This document shows, piece by piece, positions 13,992 to 22,128 of a stretch of DNA of 26,786 bases. This DNA is from a virus. Position numbers and translations under genes: made by a program. Below the pieces are notes generated by a model. That model saw only the letters and a program-made list of their open reading frames with translations, was not told where the DNA came from and did no database searches. Each line of letters starts with the position of its first letter. Positions within the stretch are counted from its first letter, which is position 1. The DNA lies in IMG/VR virus record IMGVR_UViG_3300036826_000482, positions 1 to 26,786 of that record; one strand, written 5' to 3'.

Positions 13992-14838
13992 GACGGCGCT
14001 GGCCCAGAACGGGGCCGCCGTTTCGATGTTCGGCACCACGCAGCAGAGCAGCACGCGCATCCTGCTCGTGCCGCAGCCCATGATGAATCAGCCGAGCGCC
14101 AATGTGAACCCCATCGGGGTCACGTGGACCGCGACGCCGCAGAACGGCTACAAGGTGGGCTACTTCTCGATCTACTGCTCGGCGGATGTCACCGCGGGGT
14201 TCGTCGGGATGGGCGTGAAGATCGCCAATCGCTACTGGAAAATGGGCCAGTGGACGAATGCCTCGACCACCTACACGGATGACACCGCCGATGCGCAGAA
14301 CTCGACGGCCAACGACGTCGCGCTCGAGACCCTGACCGCCAACGACGGCTTCCTCGTCGCCTGCGCGGTCCCGTTCAATGCCATCTCGGCCAATATCACG
14401 ACCGGCAGCGGCGGCACCGCCCCCGCCCGCGGGGTCGATTACTCGGTCGCCACCGGCTGGTCCTCGTTCGCCTCGATGCCCGTGACCAATGCGGCGGCGC
14501 TGACCACCGGCGAAGCCGTCTGGGCCTGGCACGCCTGGCCGGACTGGGTCCCGATGACCGCCGTGCATGGCACCAACGTCCCGCTCGGCTACTATGGCGT
14601 GCGATTCCGGTCAACCACGGCACCCGGGACGACCGCGGCCCTTGCGCAGGCGCTTGAGGTCTGTCGGCTGTTCTGGTTGACCGGAGCCTGCGCCCCGAAC
14701 TCCACCCTCAGCCAGGATTTCGGCGCCAAGGGCTTCAATTTCCCGGGCGAGGGCGACGGGCTGGTGGGCTACATCCAGACGCCGGGCACCGCCAAGATCC
14801 CCTCGCGCTTCACGGGCCTCTGGGCGCACGGATGGTAG
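13960..14838 (+). CDS. Hypothetical virion protein, 292 residues
   Basis: Starts with GTG (read as M) [28 protein letters not shown] lies about a dozen bases upstream, slightly far. The protein is rich in Thr, Ala, Asn, Trp and Tyr and alternates short beta strands, for example [20 protein letters not shown] and [18 protein letters not shown], with few charges. There is no signal peptide. This composition suits a beta-rich capsid decoration or tail-surface protein. It sits between the glycosyltransferase and the collagen-like gene, so it is also a candidate substrate of the former. Not recognised. Confidence 0.68.
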   Translation: MKSIQEFQPFETALAQNGAAVSMFGTTQQSSTRILLVPQPMMNQPSANVNPIGVTWTATPQNGYKVGYFSIYCSADVTAGFVGMGVKIANRYWKMGQWTNASTTYTDDTADAQNSTANDVALETLTANDGFLVACAVPFNAISANITTGSGGTAPARGVDYSVATGWSSFASMPVTNAAALTTGEAVWAWHAWPDWVPMTAVHGTNVPLGYYGVRFRSTTAPGTTAALAQALEVCRLFWLTGACAPNSTLSQDFGAKGFNFPGEGDGLVGYIQTPGTAKIPSRFTGLWAHGW

Positions 14839-14842
14839 CCCC

Positions 14843-15424
14843 ATGGCCACCTACACGGCTCCTCCTTCGCCCCCGGTCGAGACCAAGGTCGTCAAAACCG
14901 GTCCTGAAGGCCCTCGCGGCCCCGCCGGCCCCAAAGGGGACCGCGGCCCCATCGGGGAGACCGGTCCCGTGGGCCCTGCGGGCCCCAAAGGACCTCACGG
15001 CCCGCCGGGTGCTCCGGGTCCTGCCGGCCCCGAGGGTCCCATGGGTCCAGTGGGCCCTGCCGGGGGTCCAGGACCCCGCGGAGAGGCGGGCCCGCCCGGT
15101 CCACAGGGCGTAGCGGGCCCCGTCGGTCCTCACGGCCCCCCAGGCGTCGGTGAACAGGGCATCCCGGGCACGCCAGGACCCGTAGGACCGCCTGGCGAGG
15201 CTGGCGCGACAGGTCCAGCCGGCCCGGAGGGTCCTCGCGGCTATACCGGTGAGCGGGGACCCGCGGGCAGCTGTCCAGCGGGCTCCGTCGTCTTCTGGGA
15301 CGAGGAGCATCCCCTGCCCGAGGGCTGGGAGTGGATGCCGCTGCCCCACGTGGGCCAGTACCGCCTGCTCTTCGCCAAGTTCCTGCTCACCGAGCGCTGC
15401 TACCGACCCATGGTCAAGAAATAA
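14843..15424 (+). CDS. Collagen-like virion protein with tail-collar-like C-terminus
   Basis: A 193-residue protein. After a 19-residue Pro-rich lead, residues 20-100 are 27 uninterrupted Gly-X-Y triplets, then a five-residue break (GVGEQ, 101-105), then 12 more triplets (106-141), giving 39 in total. X and Y are often Pro, with charged triplets such as GDR, GPK and GER that stabilise triple helices. The C-terminal 50 residues ([20 protein letters not shown] and on) resemble the G-[ST]-V-x-x-W...P-x-GW signature of phage tail-collar domains, which trimerise fibres. The protein likely forms a trimeric rod with a globular tip. The gene begins four bases after the previous stop. The collagen call is certain at sequence level; exact location in the virion is inferred. 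Confidence 0.9.
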   Translation: MATYTAPPSPPVETKVVKTGPEGPRGPAGPKGDRGPIGETGPVGPAGPKGPHGPPGAPGPAGPEGPMGPVGPAGGPGPRGEAGPPGPQGVAGPVGPHGPPGVGEQGIPGTPGPVGPPGEAGATGPAGPEGPRGYTGERGPAGSCPAGSVVFWDEEHPLPEGWEWMPLPHVGQYRLLFAKFLLTERCYRPMVKK

Positions 15425-15427
15425 GAC

Positions 15428-16003
15428 ATGGGCGACTACCAGAACGAGAACAAGACCGCCGCCCTGCTGTCGAGCATCCTGGCAGCCCTGGGCGGCGGCA
15501 CGTCGGACGGCGGGGCCTTTACCCCGGGGGCCACGGCGTTCACCCTCGTGGGGGGCGAGGTCGACGACACCTCAACGTCCACCGTGTCCGAGGGCAATGC
15601 GGGCGCGGCCCGGATGACGTCGTACCGAGCCCTCCACGTCAATCTCCGCGACAGCGCTGGCAACGAGGTGCCGCCCGCGCTGAGTAGCCTTCTCCAGGAG
15701 GTCAAGACCGACACCAGCGGCAACAGCACGGCCTTTTCCACCTTCGGCGCCACGGCGAACCTGCATAACCACGTCACGGCGGTCACGATCGCCAACTCCA
15801 GCGCCTCGACGTTCTGCACGGTCGATCTGCGCGACGGGACCGCCGGCAGTGTGATCTGGACCTTTCCCGTGCCCGCCAGCGGCGGCGTCACCATGAATTT
15901 CGACCCGCCGCTCCGGCAGCCGACGGCGAACACCGCGCTCGCCTTCGATCCCTCGGCCGCCGTTACCACGGTGACCATCGCCGTCCACGGGTATCAGGCA
16001 TGA
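15428..16003 (+). CDS. Predicted beta-sandwich virion protein, 191 residues
   Basis: Begins MGDYQNENKTAALLSSILAA, a helical N-terminus, then a Gly/Thr/Ser-rich linker region. The C-terminal 75 residues (HVTAVTIANSSASTFCTVDL, then SVIWTFPVPASGGVTMNF, ending VTTVTIAVHGYQA) form a clear succession of alternating strands, typical of a small jelly-roll domain found on phage heads and tails. It resembles the C-terminal part of the 149-residue protein encoded at 12549 in style, not in close identity. Its stop overlaps the next start (ATGA). It may sit on the same structure as the collagen-like protein encoded immediately upstream. Confidence 0.68.
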   Translation: MGDYQNENKTAALLSSILAALGGGTSDGGAFTPGATAFTLVGGEVDDTSTSTVSEGNAGAARMTSYRALHVNLRDSAGNEVPPALSSLLQEVKTDTSGNSTAFSTFGATANLHNHVTAVTIANSSASTFCTVDLRDGTAGSVIWTFPVPASGGVTMNFDPPLRQPTANTALAFDPSAAVTTVTIAVHGYQA

Positions 16004-16578
16004 CGGTCCTCGCCACCGACAACTTCAACCGGGCTAACAATGCGACGCTCGGGGCGAACTGGACGGCGATCTCGACGTTGTCCGGAAGCCTGATCGTGGA
16101 CGGGAACCGCGCGACGGGCCAGGGCGGCGGCGCATGGGGCAACAAATATACCGCCGTGAGCTTCCCGAACAACCAGTATGGCCAGGCCACCATCGCCCAG
16201 GCCCAATCCGGCGGGGGCATCGTCCTGCGTGTGGATGGCAGCGGGCGCTTCTATCTGTTCAACATCGACAGCCCGGGGGCGAGCGCGGCGTGCGCCATCT
16301 ACTACTACGATGGCAGCACCTTCAATCTCCTGGCCACCCAGACGCACAGCGCCGTGTTGAACGACGTGATCTCTTTCGAAGCCAATGGCACGTCGCTGAC
16401 GGGCAAGATCAACGGCAGCACTGTCACCACGACGACCCATAGTACCCTGACGGCGGGTGCCGTGGGTATCTATGCCTATGGCACCCAGACCATGTACTGG
16501 GATGACTGGGAGGGTGGCGATCTGGCGGCGGCCCCGACCGGCCGCGCCAACTTCCTCACGCTGCTGGGAGTGTCCTGA
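16000..16578 (+). CDS. Concanavalin-like (LamG-type) domain protein
   Basis: A 192-residue single-domain protein. The N-terminus ATDNFNRANNATLGANWTAI is the usual opening of concanavalin-A-like jelly rolls (aspartate, phenylalanine, then Asn-Trp), followed by alternating strands with aromatic residues (GSGRFYLFNIDSP, ACAIYYYDGSTFNLLATQTH) and a closing strand MYWDDWEGGDL. These domains bind carbohydrates or serve as adhesion modules in fibres. The last 17 residues (AAAPTGRANFLTLLGVS) look like a flexible tail. It starts as ATGA overlap with the previous gene and shares a base with the next (TGATG). A host-recognition or capsid-surface sugar-binding role is likely; substrate unknown. Confidence 0.78.
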   Translation: MTVLATDNFNRANNATLGANWTAISTLSGSLIVDGNRATGQGGGAWGNKYTAVSFPNNQYGQATIAQAQSGGGIVLRVDGSGRFYLFNIDSPGASAACAIYYYDGSTFNLLATQTHSAVLNDVISFEANGTSLTGKINGSTVTTTTHSTLTAGAVGIYAYGTQTMYWDDWEGGDLAAAPTGRANFLTLLGVS

Positions 16579-17084
16579 TGCGTCCGCCCCTCGGCTTCGT
16601 GGCAGACCTCGCGCGCTTCGATCCGGATCTGCGCGTCCGGTGGGGCCCGCACAGTCATCAATGGTTCATCGAGATCAAGTGCCGCGAGCGCATGCCGGAC
16701 TACCTCGGCGAGCGCCCGAATCCCCTGGGGACGAGCCCACGCGCGCGCGATCTCTGGGAGGGCTGGCTCGAGGGCTACCTGCACGTCCTCTCGGTGCCCC
16801 GCGAGCTCCTCGCGTGGGACCTCGTGGCGAGCTACCTGAAGATGTATCGCGTCCAGTCGCACGCCGAGGCGCGGCGGCTCTCGGACCGCCTCGACGAGCT
16901 CGACGCGCAGTGGGAGGCCTCCATCGATCGGCAGACCGACACGCTCGCCGAGGCCTTCGGCCACGATCTCTACGATCAGTTCGCGTGGGACCAAAAGCGG
17001 CGCATCTCGACCTTCGTGCCCGCCGTCACGGAAGAAGCGCACGACGGGTTCATCGTGCGCGACCGGAGGGTGAGCCTTGGCTAA
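16578..17084 (+). CDS. Hypothetical 168-residue protein
   Basis: Starts MRPPLGFVADLARFDPDLRV, with the ATG sharing its first base with the previous stop codon. The N-terminal 45 residues look like a small beta domain (RVRWGPHSHQWFIEIKCRER); the rest is a charged helical region (DLWEGWLEGYLHVLSVPREL, EARRLSDRLDELDAQWEASI) that could form a coiled coil. The C-terminus is beta-like (GFIVRDRRVSLG). Proteins of this general form are common near phage connector genes. The gene overlaps the adaptor-like gene by eight bases. The function is unassigned. Confidence 0.7.
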   Translation: MRPPLGFVADLARFDPDLRVRWGPHSHQWFIEIKCRERMPDYLGERPNPLGTSPRARDLWEGWLEGYLHVLSVPRELLAWDLVASYLKMYRVQSHAEARRLSDRLDELDAQWEASIDRQTDTLAEAFGHDLYDQFAWDQKRRISTFVPAVTEEAHDGFIVRDRRVSLG

Positions 17085-17829
17085 TCCCCAGCGACGGACT
17101 CTGCTCGAACTGCGCACCGATGTGCGCACCAACCTCGACGAGGCCTCCGCCGCGTTCTGGACGGATACGCAGCTCAACCGCTTCCTCACGCAGGCCGCCG
17201 ACGAGGTGTGGGCGGAGGTGCGCAAGGTCAAGCAGGACTACTGGACCATCAGCCGCGACTCGGGGCAGGGCATCCTCACGATCATGGGCGCGACGTGGGA
17301 TAGTAGCCAGATGAAGGTCACGCCCGGGGCGGTGAGTCTGATGCTCCCGCCGGATCTGGCCGAATTGAAGCTGATCGAAGTGGTCAACCCCGCCTACGGA
17401 ACTGTGCGCTTCGAGCACTGCGACATGACGGATCCCGCGTATCGGTATCTGCGCACGCTCACCGAGAACCAGCCGCCGACGGGCTTTCTCTTTGACGTGC
17501 AGGCGGAGCACACGCTGCTATTCACGCCCAAGTCCGATACGACGCTGGACGTGTTCGTCACCTACATGCCGCTGACGTGCATCGTGGAGACCGCGACCGA
17601 TTTCGTCACCAAGGCGGCGTTCACCGTCGATACGGACGAGCTCGTCATGCCGCACCCGCTCTATCTGGCCGTCGAGGCGATGGCCACGTGGCGGGCGCAG
17701 TACATGGACCGAGACCCGGGCGCCGATCGCTGGCTGGACATGGCGAACAAGACGATCGCGCGGTGGATGGGCGGGCATCGGCGACAGACACAGGATCCGG
17801 AGATGGTGCTGGGGGTCTTTGAAGACTGA
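17077..17829 (+). CDS. Head-tail adaptor-like protein
   Basis: Translation starts at a TTG at 17077, preceded by GGAGGGTGAG at normal spacing; it would read MANPQRRTLLELRTDVRTNL. The N-terminal helical segment with FWTDTQLNRFLTQAADEVWA (about residues 27-46) is typical of phage adaptor or connector proteins that form the ring below the portal. A middle beta-rich part (VSLMLPPDLAELKLIEVVNP) and a C-terminal helix (PHPLYLAVEAMATWRAQYMD) follow. The size, 250 residues, fits adaptor families of short-tailed phages. It is located between head-surface genes and the propeller tail gene. The TTG start is uncommon but supported by the ribosome-binding site. Confidence 0.72.
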   Translation: MANPQRRTLLELRTDVRTNLDEASAAFWTDTQLNRFLTQAADEVWAEVRKVKQDYWTISRDSGQGILTIMGATWDSSQMKVTPGAVSLMLPPDLAELKLIEVVNPAYGTVRFEHCDMTDPAYRYLRTLTENQPPTGFLFDVQAEHTLLFTPKSDTTLDVFVTYMPLTCIVETATDFVTKAAFTVDTDELVMPHPLYLAVEAMATWRAQYMDRDPGADRWLDMANKTIARWMGGHRRQTQDPEMVLGVFED

Positions 17830-17920
17830 TGTACGGGTTCTGGGAGACGTGCGTATGCAGGATCCCATAGTAGCAGAGCGGACACGTCTGCCACGGATGC
17901 ACGGCTCAGGAGTCTAGCAC
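17830..17920 (+). other. Short gap before the tail nozzle gene
   Basis: This 91-base gap contains GACGTG and CACGTC as an inverted pair about 30 bases apart, and a competing GCAGA/TCTGC hairpin, but no T-run and no tRNA-like fold. CAGGAG lies about nine bases before the ATG at 17921 and serves as the ribosome-binding site. A 13-codon ATG frame overlapping the previous stop is present but not credible as a gene. Confidence 0.4.
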
Positions 17921-19612
17921 ATGCCGCACACCGTGGTCGCCGGAGGCGGGCGCGCGGGCCAGGCCCTGCGCACCTACGAGTGCTTCGATTTTCGCGGCGG
18001 CCTCGATGTCGTGACGAGCCCGATCGTGCTCGCGATGGCCAATACGGGCGGGGCGAAAAATCGCCTCGTCGAAGCCACTAACGTCGTCTACAACATCGAC
18101 GGGTCGATCTCCAAGCGCTGGGGCACGCAACTGCTCACCACGCCCGCGGGCCTCAACGGGTTGATCCTCGGCGGCGTCTACTACCGGAAGTCCGACGGCA
18201 CGGCCCTCACCGTCGTGGGCACGCAGGGCGGGGTGCTGTGCAAGATCGTCGGGACGAGCCTCAGCGCGCTCGCCTCGCTCAGCCCCAACGTCTCCAAGCG
18301 GTATAGTTTCGCGGTCTATCAGGACAGGCTGTACATTGCCAACAGCCAGGATCCGCTCTACCAGTACGACGGGACCACGACCGGCCCGACCCTCGGTAGC
18401 TCGCCCGCCAAGCCCACGCAGGTGGTTGCGCACGCCAATCGTCTGTTCGCCACGGACTACGACGTGCGCTCGCGTCTGAGCTGGTGCAAGCTCAACAATC
18501 CCTCGGACTGGAGCGGCGTGGATGACGCGGGCTTCATGCTCGTCAACCCCGACGACGGCGGCATCATCAAGGGCCTCATCCCGTCCATCCAGGAACTGTC
18601 GGTGCTGAAGAGCTACCGCCCGTACCGGCTCCAGGGCATCGGGCCCGTGACGGGCTACACGCTCGCGAACTCGATGACGCCCGCCGCCGGCTCCATCGGC
18701 TGCACCAACATGACGGCGGCGACCTTTGCGGGCAACGACGTCTGGTACATGTCGCAGATGGGCGTGCATCGCCTCAGCGCCACCGATCAGTTCGGCGACA
18801 TCCTTTACGGGCTCGTGAGCGATGCCGTGGAGCCGTTCTTCCGGCAGGATCACGCCTACATGCCCTATGGCGTGGACTACAGCCCCTACATCGGGATGAG
18901 CTATCAGAGCTACGAGCACTTCTACAACAGCTTCATGGCCTGCCACGACCAAGGCAACAACCTGCTCTTCTTCGGCCAGGTGGGCGGGTATCCGCGCGGG
19001 CAGCAGACGGCTACCACGAATGCGATGGACCGCTTTCTGATCTACGACCTGCGTCTGAAGAATTGGGCGGTCTGGCAGACCCACGTCGACGACGGCAGCG
19101 GCAACACGGACTACCCGGGGGAGTTCTCCTCGATGTGGCCCTCCGAGCACGCGCTGAGCCTCGGGTCCACCCCGGAGCTCTGTCTCGGGGCCTATTTCCG
19201 CTCCAACAACACGACGGCCGTGGTGTCGATGCGGCGCGGGCTCACCAACGACGAGACGGCGGCGGGGACGGTGCCCGTCCGCACCTATGCCACGCATATC
19301 ACCGACCTCGGCGCCACGACCGTGCGCAAGTGCCCGCGCCACATCTTCCTCTACTTTGCGCCCGTGACGGCGTCCACCACGATCACACTCGAGATCACCT
19401 ACGACCTCCGGCCCACGCCGGATGTCACGACGAGCTTCGACATCTACGACCCCGCCGTGACGGGACCGCGCGTCGTCAAGCGCATCGATCTGGGCACGCA
19501 CCTCTGCCAGATCATGACCGTGCGGATCAGCAACGCCCGGTTGAGTGAGACCTTCCGATGGCTCGGCTACGAGGTGATGTGGTCCATGCGCCGCGAGATC
19601 ATGCGGGGCTAG
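17921..19612 (+). CDS. Predicted beta-propeller tail protein (nozzle-like)
   Basis: A 563-residue protein whose N-terminus has FDFRGGLDVVTSPIVL (about 22-37), then EATNVVYNIDGSISKRWGTQ. This GGL...N.....G.I..R.G pattern is typical of the podoviral tail nozzle or stabilisation proteins with propeller folds. The body shows repeated strand blocks (YSFAVYQDRLYIANSQDPLY, VVAHANRLFATDYDVRSRLS, GFMLVNPDDGGIIKGLIPSI). It would form the distal part of a short tail and control DNA release. It is preceded by a well-placed Shine-Dalgarno and followed by the tail fibre gene. Structural similarity is inferred by eye and should be tested by profile or model. Confidence 0.75.
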   Translation: MPHTVVAGGGRAGQALRTYECFDFRGGLDVVTSPIVLAMANTGGAKNRLVEATNVVYNIDGSISKRWGTQLLTTPAGLNGLILGGVYYRKSDGTALTVVGTQGGVLCKIVGTSLSALASLSPNVSKRYSFAVYQDRLYIANSQDPLYQYDGTTTGPTLGSSPAKPTQVVAHANRLFATDYDVRSRLSWCKLNNPSDWSGVDDAGFMLVNPDDGGIIKGLIPSIQELSVLKSYRPYRLQGIGPVTGYTLANSMTPAAGSIGCTNMTAATFAGNDVWYMSQMGVHRLSATDQFGDILYGLVSDAVEPFFRQDHAYMPYGVDYSPYIGMSYQSYEHFYNSFMACHDQGNNLLFFGQVGGYPRGQQTATTNAMDRFLIYDLRLKNWAVWQTHVDDGSGNTDYPGEFSSMWPSEHALSLGSTPELCLGAYFRSNNTTAVVSMRRGLTNDETAAGTVPVRTYATHITDLGATTVRKCPRHIFLYFAPVTASTTITLEITYDLRPTPDVTTSFDIYDPAVTGPRVVKRIDLGTHLCQIMTVRISNARLSETFRWLGYEVMWSMRREIMRG

Positions 19613-19615
19613 ACG

Positions 19616-20950
19616 ATGCCGTCTACCCCGGATTACCGCAACGTCGACGCCAACGCCGTGGTGATCGGGCCGCCGGCCATCAGCGGCGTGCTGCAGTCGG
19701 TGCGGATGAGCAACGGCCAGGTGCTGATCGGGCGCAACGGCTACCCGCCCGTGGCGGGCTCGATCGGCTCCTCAGACGGCAGTGTGGACATCGCCCTCGG
19801 CGCCGGCAGCATTGATCTCACGGTGGACCCCGCGATCCGCGACAAGACGATCTCGTCCGTCGACGGTAGCGTCGATCTGGTGACGGGCGCCACGTCGGTC
19901 GATCTCTCCGTCGACCCGACCCTGCGCGACAAGGCCATCAGCTCGCCCGACGGCTCTGTGGTGGTGACCACGGGGCCCAGCACGGTCACACTCACCGTCG
20001 CCAGTGCGCTGCGCGACAAGGCGATCGCCTCCGCGGACAACTCCGTCCAGGTGACGACGGGCGCCAGCGTGGATCTCTCGGTGGCCCGCCCGTACAACTT
20101 CATGTTCAACGGCGACGTGGAGATCTGGGGCGCCGGCACGAGCACCGTGCCCACCGGCTGGGCGGTGAGTGGTGCCGGCGCCCTGGTGTCGAAGACCACG
20201 ACCGCCGCGAATGTCAAGTTCGGCGGCGCCGCCGCGGTGCTCCAGCGGGTGGGGACAGACAGCATCCTCTATCAGAACCTGGTCACTGCCAACCCGCCGC
20301 TGGCCTCGTGGGCTGGCCAAACGATCACCTTCGGCGCCTGGGTGCTGGCCTCCGTGGCCAGCCGGGCGCAGCTATCGATCAACGACGGCGTGGGGACGAC
20401 CCAATCGGCCTTTCACACCGGCAGCAACACCTATGAGTTCCTCACGGTGACGCGCGCCCTCAGCGCCTCGGCGACTCAGCTCCTGCTGGGGCTGCAGATC
20501 GTGACGGGCAACACGACGGCGGTGATGGACGGCGCCATCGTGGTGCGCGGCAGCACCTGCGCGGGCTGGGTGCCGGCCGGCTGGCGGGGCCGCAAGGCCG
20601 TGCTGCAGTTCTCCTCCGGCGGCACCGGCATGACGGCCAACCCGAGCTATTACGGGGGCGGCTTCGCGGCGACCTCGGACCTGGCCCTTCCGTTTCTGGC
20701 CACCCCGTTCAAGGGCGTCGCGCGCAACTGCTACTTCACGAGCACCTCAGGTGGCGCCGGGAGCAACACCTCGGACATCCTGCGCGTGGTCAATTCCGGC
20801 GATACGGTCATCGGCAACACGGGCAACGTCATCTGGTCGGATCTGGTCAACGAGGTGGAGCTGGCCAAGGGGACGGCGCTCTGTATCAAGTCGACCGAGA
20901 CCGGTGGCTACAAGCACGCCGCGACGCTCGAGTTCGAAGAGGTGCCGTGA
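19616..20950 (+). CDS. Tail fibre with N-terminal repeats and carbohydrate-binding-like domain
   Basis: A 444-residue protein. Residues 20-50 contain GVLQSVRMSNGQVLIGRNGY, the anchor-like GQ-L-IG motif of many phage fibres. Residues 52-159 hold three full and one partial repeats of about 29 residues with the pattern S-DGSV.V.TGA.SV.L.V...LRDKAI, which likely form a trimeric beta-helix shaft. From about 161 (NFMFNGDVEIWGAGTS) a jelly-roll similar to carbohydrate-binding modules begins, including WAGQTITFGAWVLAS. The C-terminal 110 residues form another beta-rich tip domain. It would bind the host surface. It follows the nozzle gene by three bases, the expected order. Confidence 0.85.
   Translation: MPSTPDYRNVDANAVVIGPPAISGVLQSVRMSNGQVLIGRNGYPPVAGSIGSSDGSVDIALGAGSIDLTVDPAIRDKTISSVDGSVDLVTGATSVDLSVDPTLRDKAISSPDGSVVVTTGPSTVTLTVASALRDKAIASADNSVQVTTGASVDLSVARPYNFMFNGDVEIWGAGTSTVPTGWAVSGAGALVSKTTTAANVKFGGAAAVLQRVGTDSILYQNLVTANPPLASWAGQTITFGAWVLASVASRAQLSINDGVGTTQSAFHTGSNTYEFLTVTRALSASATQLLLGLQIVTGNTTAVMDGAIVVRGSTCAGWVPAGWRGRKAVLQFSSGGTGMTANPSYYGGGFAATSDLALPFLATPFKGVARNCYFTSTSGGAGSNTSDILRVVNSGDTVIGNTGNVIWSDLVNEVELAKGTALCIKSTETGGYKHAATLEFEEVP
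19769..20092 (+). repeat. Fibre shaft repeats of about 29 residues
   Basis: The tail fibre residues 52-159 show repeated DGSV...TG..SVDL.V...LRDKAI units. The LRDKAIS(S/A) boundary appears at 103, 132 and, as IRDKTIS, at 74. Divergence at DNA level indicates an old duplication. Confidence 0.75.
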
Positions 20951-22125
20951 TGGCGTACATCGACCCGTTCAGTCCGTATAGCCCGTTCGGCCATGCGCCG
21001 GGGCCCGGGCACTGGCCGCCGCCGGTCGACCCTGCGGAGCCCGGGTGGTTCAAGAACCTCTCGACCCTGGCGACGCCATTCATCGGGCCCGCCGTGAGCG
21101 CCGGCGTCAATGCCCTCGGGCTCGGGTCCAGTTGGCTCGGCCAACTCATCGGCCCTGGCGGCGGCCCCGCAGGACCCATCGGCTACGCCATCGGCACGTT
21201 GCTCCCGATCGGGATGGATCTGATCCGTCCGGGCGCGGCGAAGAACGAGGCCGCCGTGTCGGAGTACCTCACGAACATCAACGCCTTCAGGCGTGATGCG
21301 GCGCAGCGTGCGCTCGGCGCGAAGCAGCTCTCCGGCTTGGCGAGCCTGCATAGCGACGAGGACATCAAGACGAGCGCGGAGTGGGCGGCGCTCGGTCTCA
21401 TGGGCAACCCGGAGCAGGAGGCCGACTATATTGCGCATCGGCATAAGTGGGTGCCGGGACGTCCCGAGCTCGTGCAGGAGTTCCTCGACAAGGCGCCGGA
21501 GCTCAAGGAGCAGAACTGGCAGGCCTATCTCGACACGATGGACGCCGCCGCTAACCGCAATCTCGACATGACGCCCGTCGGCTACAAACCCGCCACGAGG
21601 TCCGAGGAGTTCGAGAGCGAGCTGAAGAGTGGCGGGAATCTCTCGGTGTATGAACCGCCGAAGTTCGACGCGCCCCGCAGTGCCTTCAACGTGATGGATC
21701 CCAACGCTGCCATCTCGGCCGCCGAGAGCTACTTCAATCTGCCTGGCGAGCGCCACAATGCCGCGGGCAGTCTCTCCGACGTGGCGCTCGGCAATACGAC
21801 CTATGGCGCGGGCGGCGGCGTGTTCTCCGAAGATGAACTGCGCACCATGGGCTTCACGCCGGGCCACTATCAGCAGGCCATCCACGATTACCTGATCGGG
21901 CGCGATCCCAGCCTGGCGAACAACCCGCAGTTCACGGCGATGCTCGGCCCCACGGTCGCGGGCGCGGATCTGACGCCGGAGCAGATCACCTCGAATGACG
22001 CCGCATTTCAGTCGCAGGTCGATGCCTGGAAACGGAATCTGCGCGAGCAGCAGAACCTGTGGAACCAGCAGTGGCAGCGCTACGCCGCCGAGGCGCAGCA
22101 AGCCTGGACGAGTGGAGGAAGCTAA
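20950..22125 (+). CDS. Internal/ejection-protein candidate 1 (391 residues)
   Basis: The ATG shares its base with the fibre stop (TGATG). Residues 36-92 are Gly/Ala/Leu-rich with little charge (LATPFIGPAVSAGVNALGLG), a membrane-active type of segment. A charged helical middle follows (NEAAVSEYLTNINAFRRDAA), and the C-terminus has the helix FQSQVDAWKRNLREQQNLWN then QQWQRYAAEAQQAW. In this helix residues F353, L364, W375 and W386 lie exactly 11 apart, as do W360 and W371, the same hendecad spacing that dominates the protein encoded at 23201. Proteins of this type after the fibre gene are usually injected virion proteins. No enzymatic motif is seen. Confidence 0.62.
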   Translation: MAYIDPFSPYSPFGHAPGPGHWPPPVDPAEPGWFKNLSTLATPFIGPAVSAGVNALGLGSSWLGQLIGPGGGPAGPIGYAIGTLLPIGMDLIRPGAAKNEAAVSEYLTNINAFRRDAAQRALGAKQLSGLASLHSDEDIKTSAEWAALGLMGNPEQEADYIAHRHKWVPGRPELVQEFLDKAPELKEQNWQAYLDTMDAAANRNLDMTPVGYKPATRSEEFESELKSGGNLSVYEPPKFDAPRSAFNVMDPNAAISAAESYFNLPGERHNAAGSLSDVALGNTTYGAGGGVFSEDELRTMGFTPGHYQQAIHDYLIGRDPSLANNPQFTAMLGPTVAGADLTPEQITSNDAAFQSQVDAWKRNLREQQNLWNQQWQRYAAEAQQAWTSGGS

Positions 22126-22128
22126 GCC

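Noticed and set aside
17829-17870. 13-codon frame MYGFWETCVCRIP after the adaptor-like gene
   Set aside because: It overlaps the previous stop in a coupled manner, but 13 codons with no supporting feature is too little to call a gene.
17840-17905. Possible tRNA in the gap before the nozzle gene
   Set aside because: Only a six-base distal stem and a competing five-base hairpin are present; no cloverleaf, anticodon arm or T-loop sequence was found.
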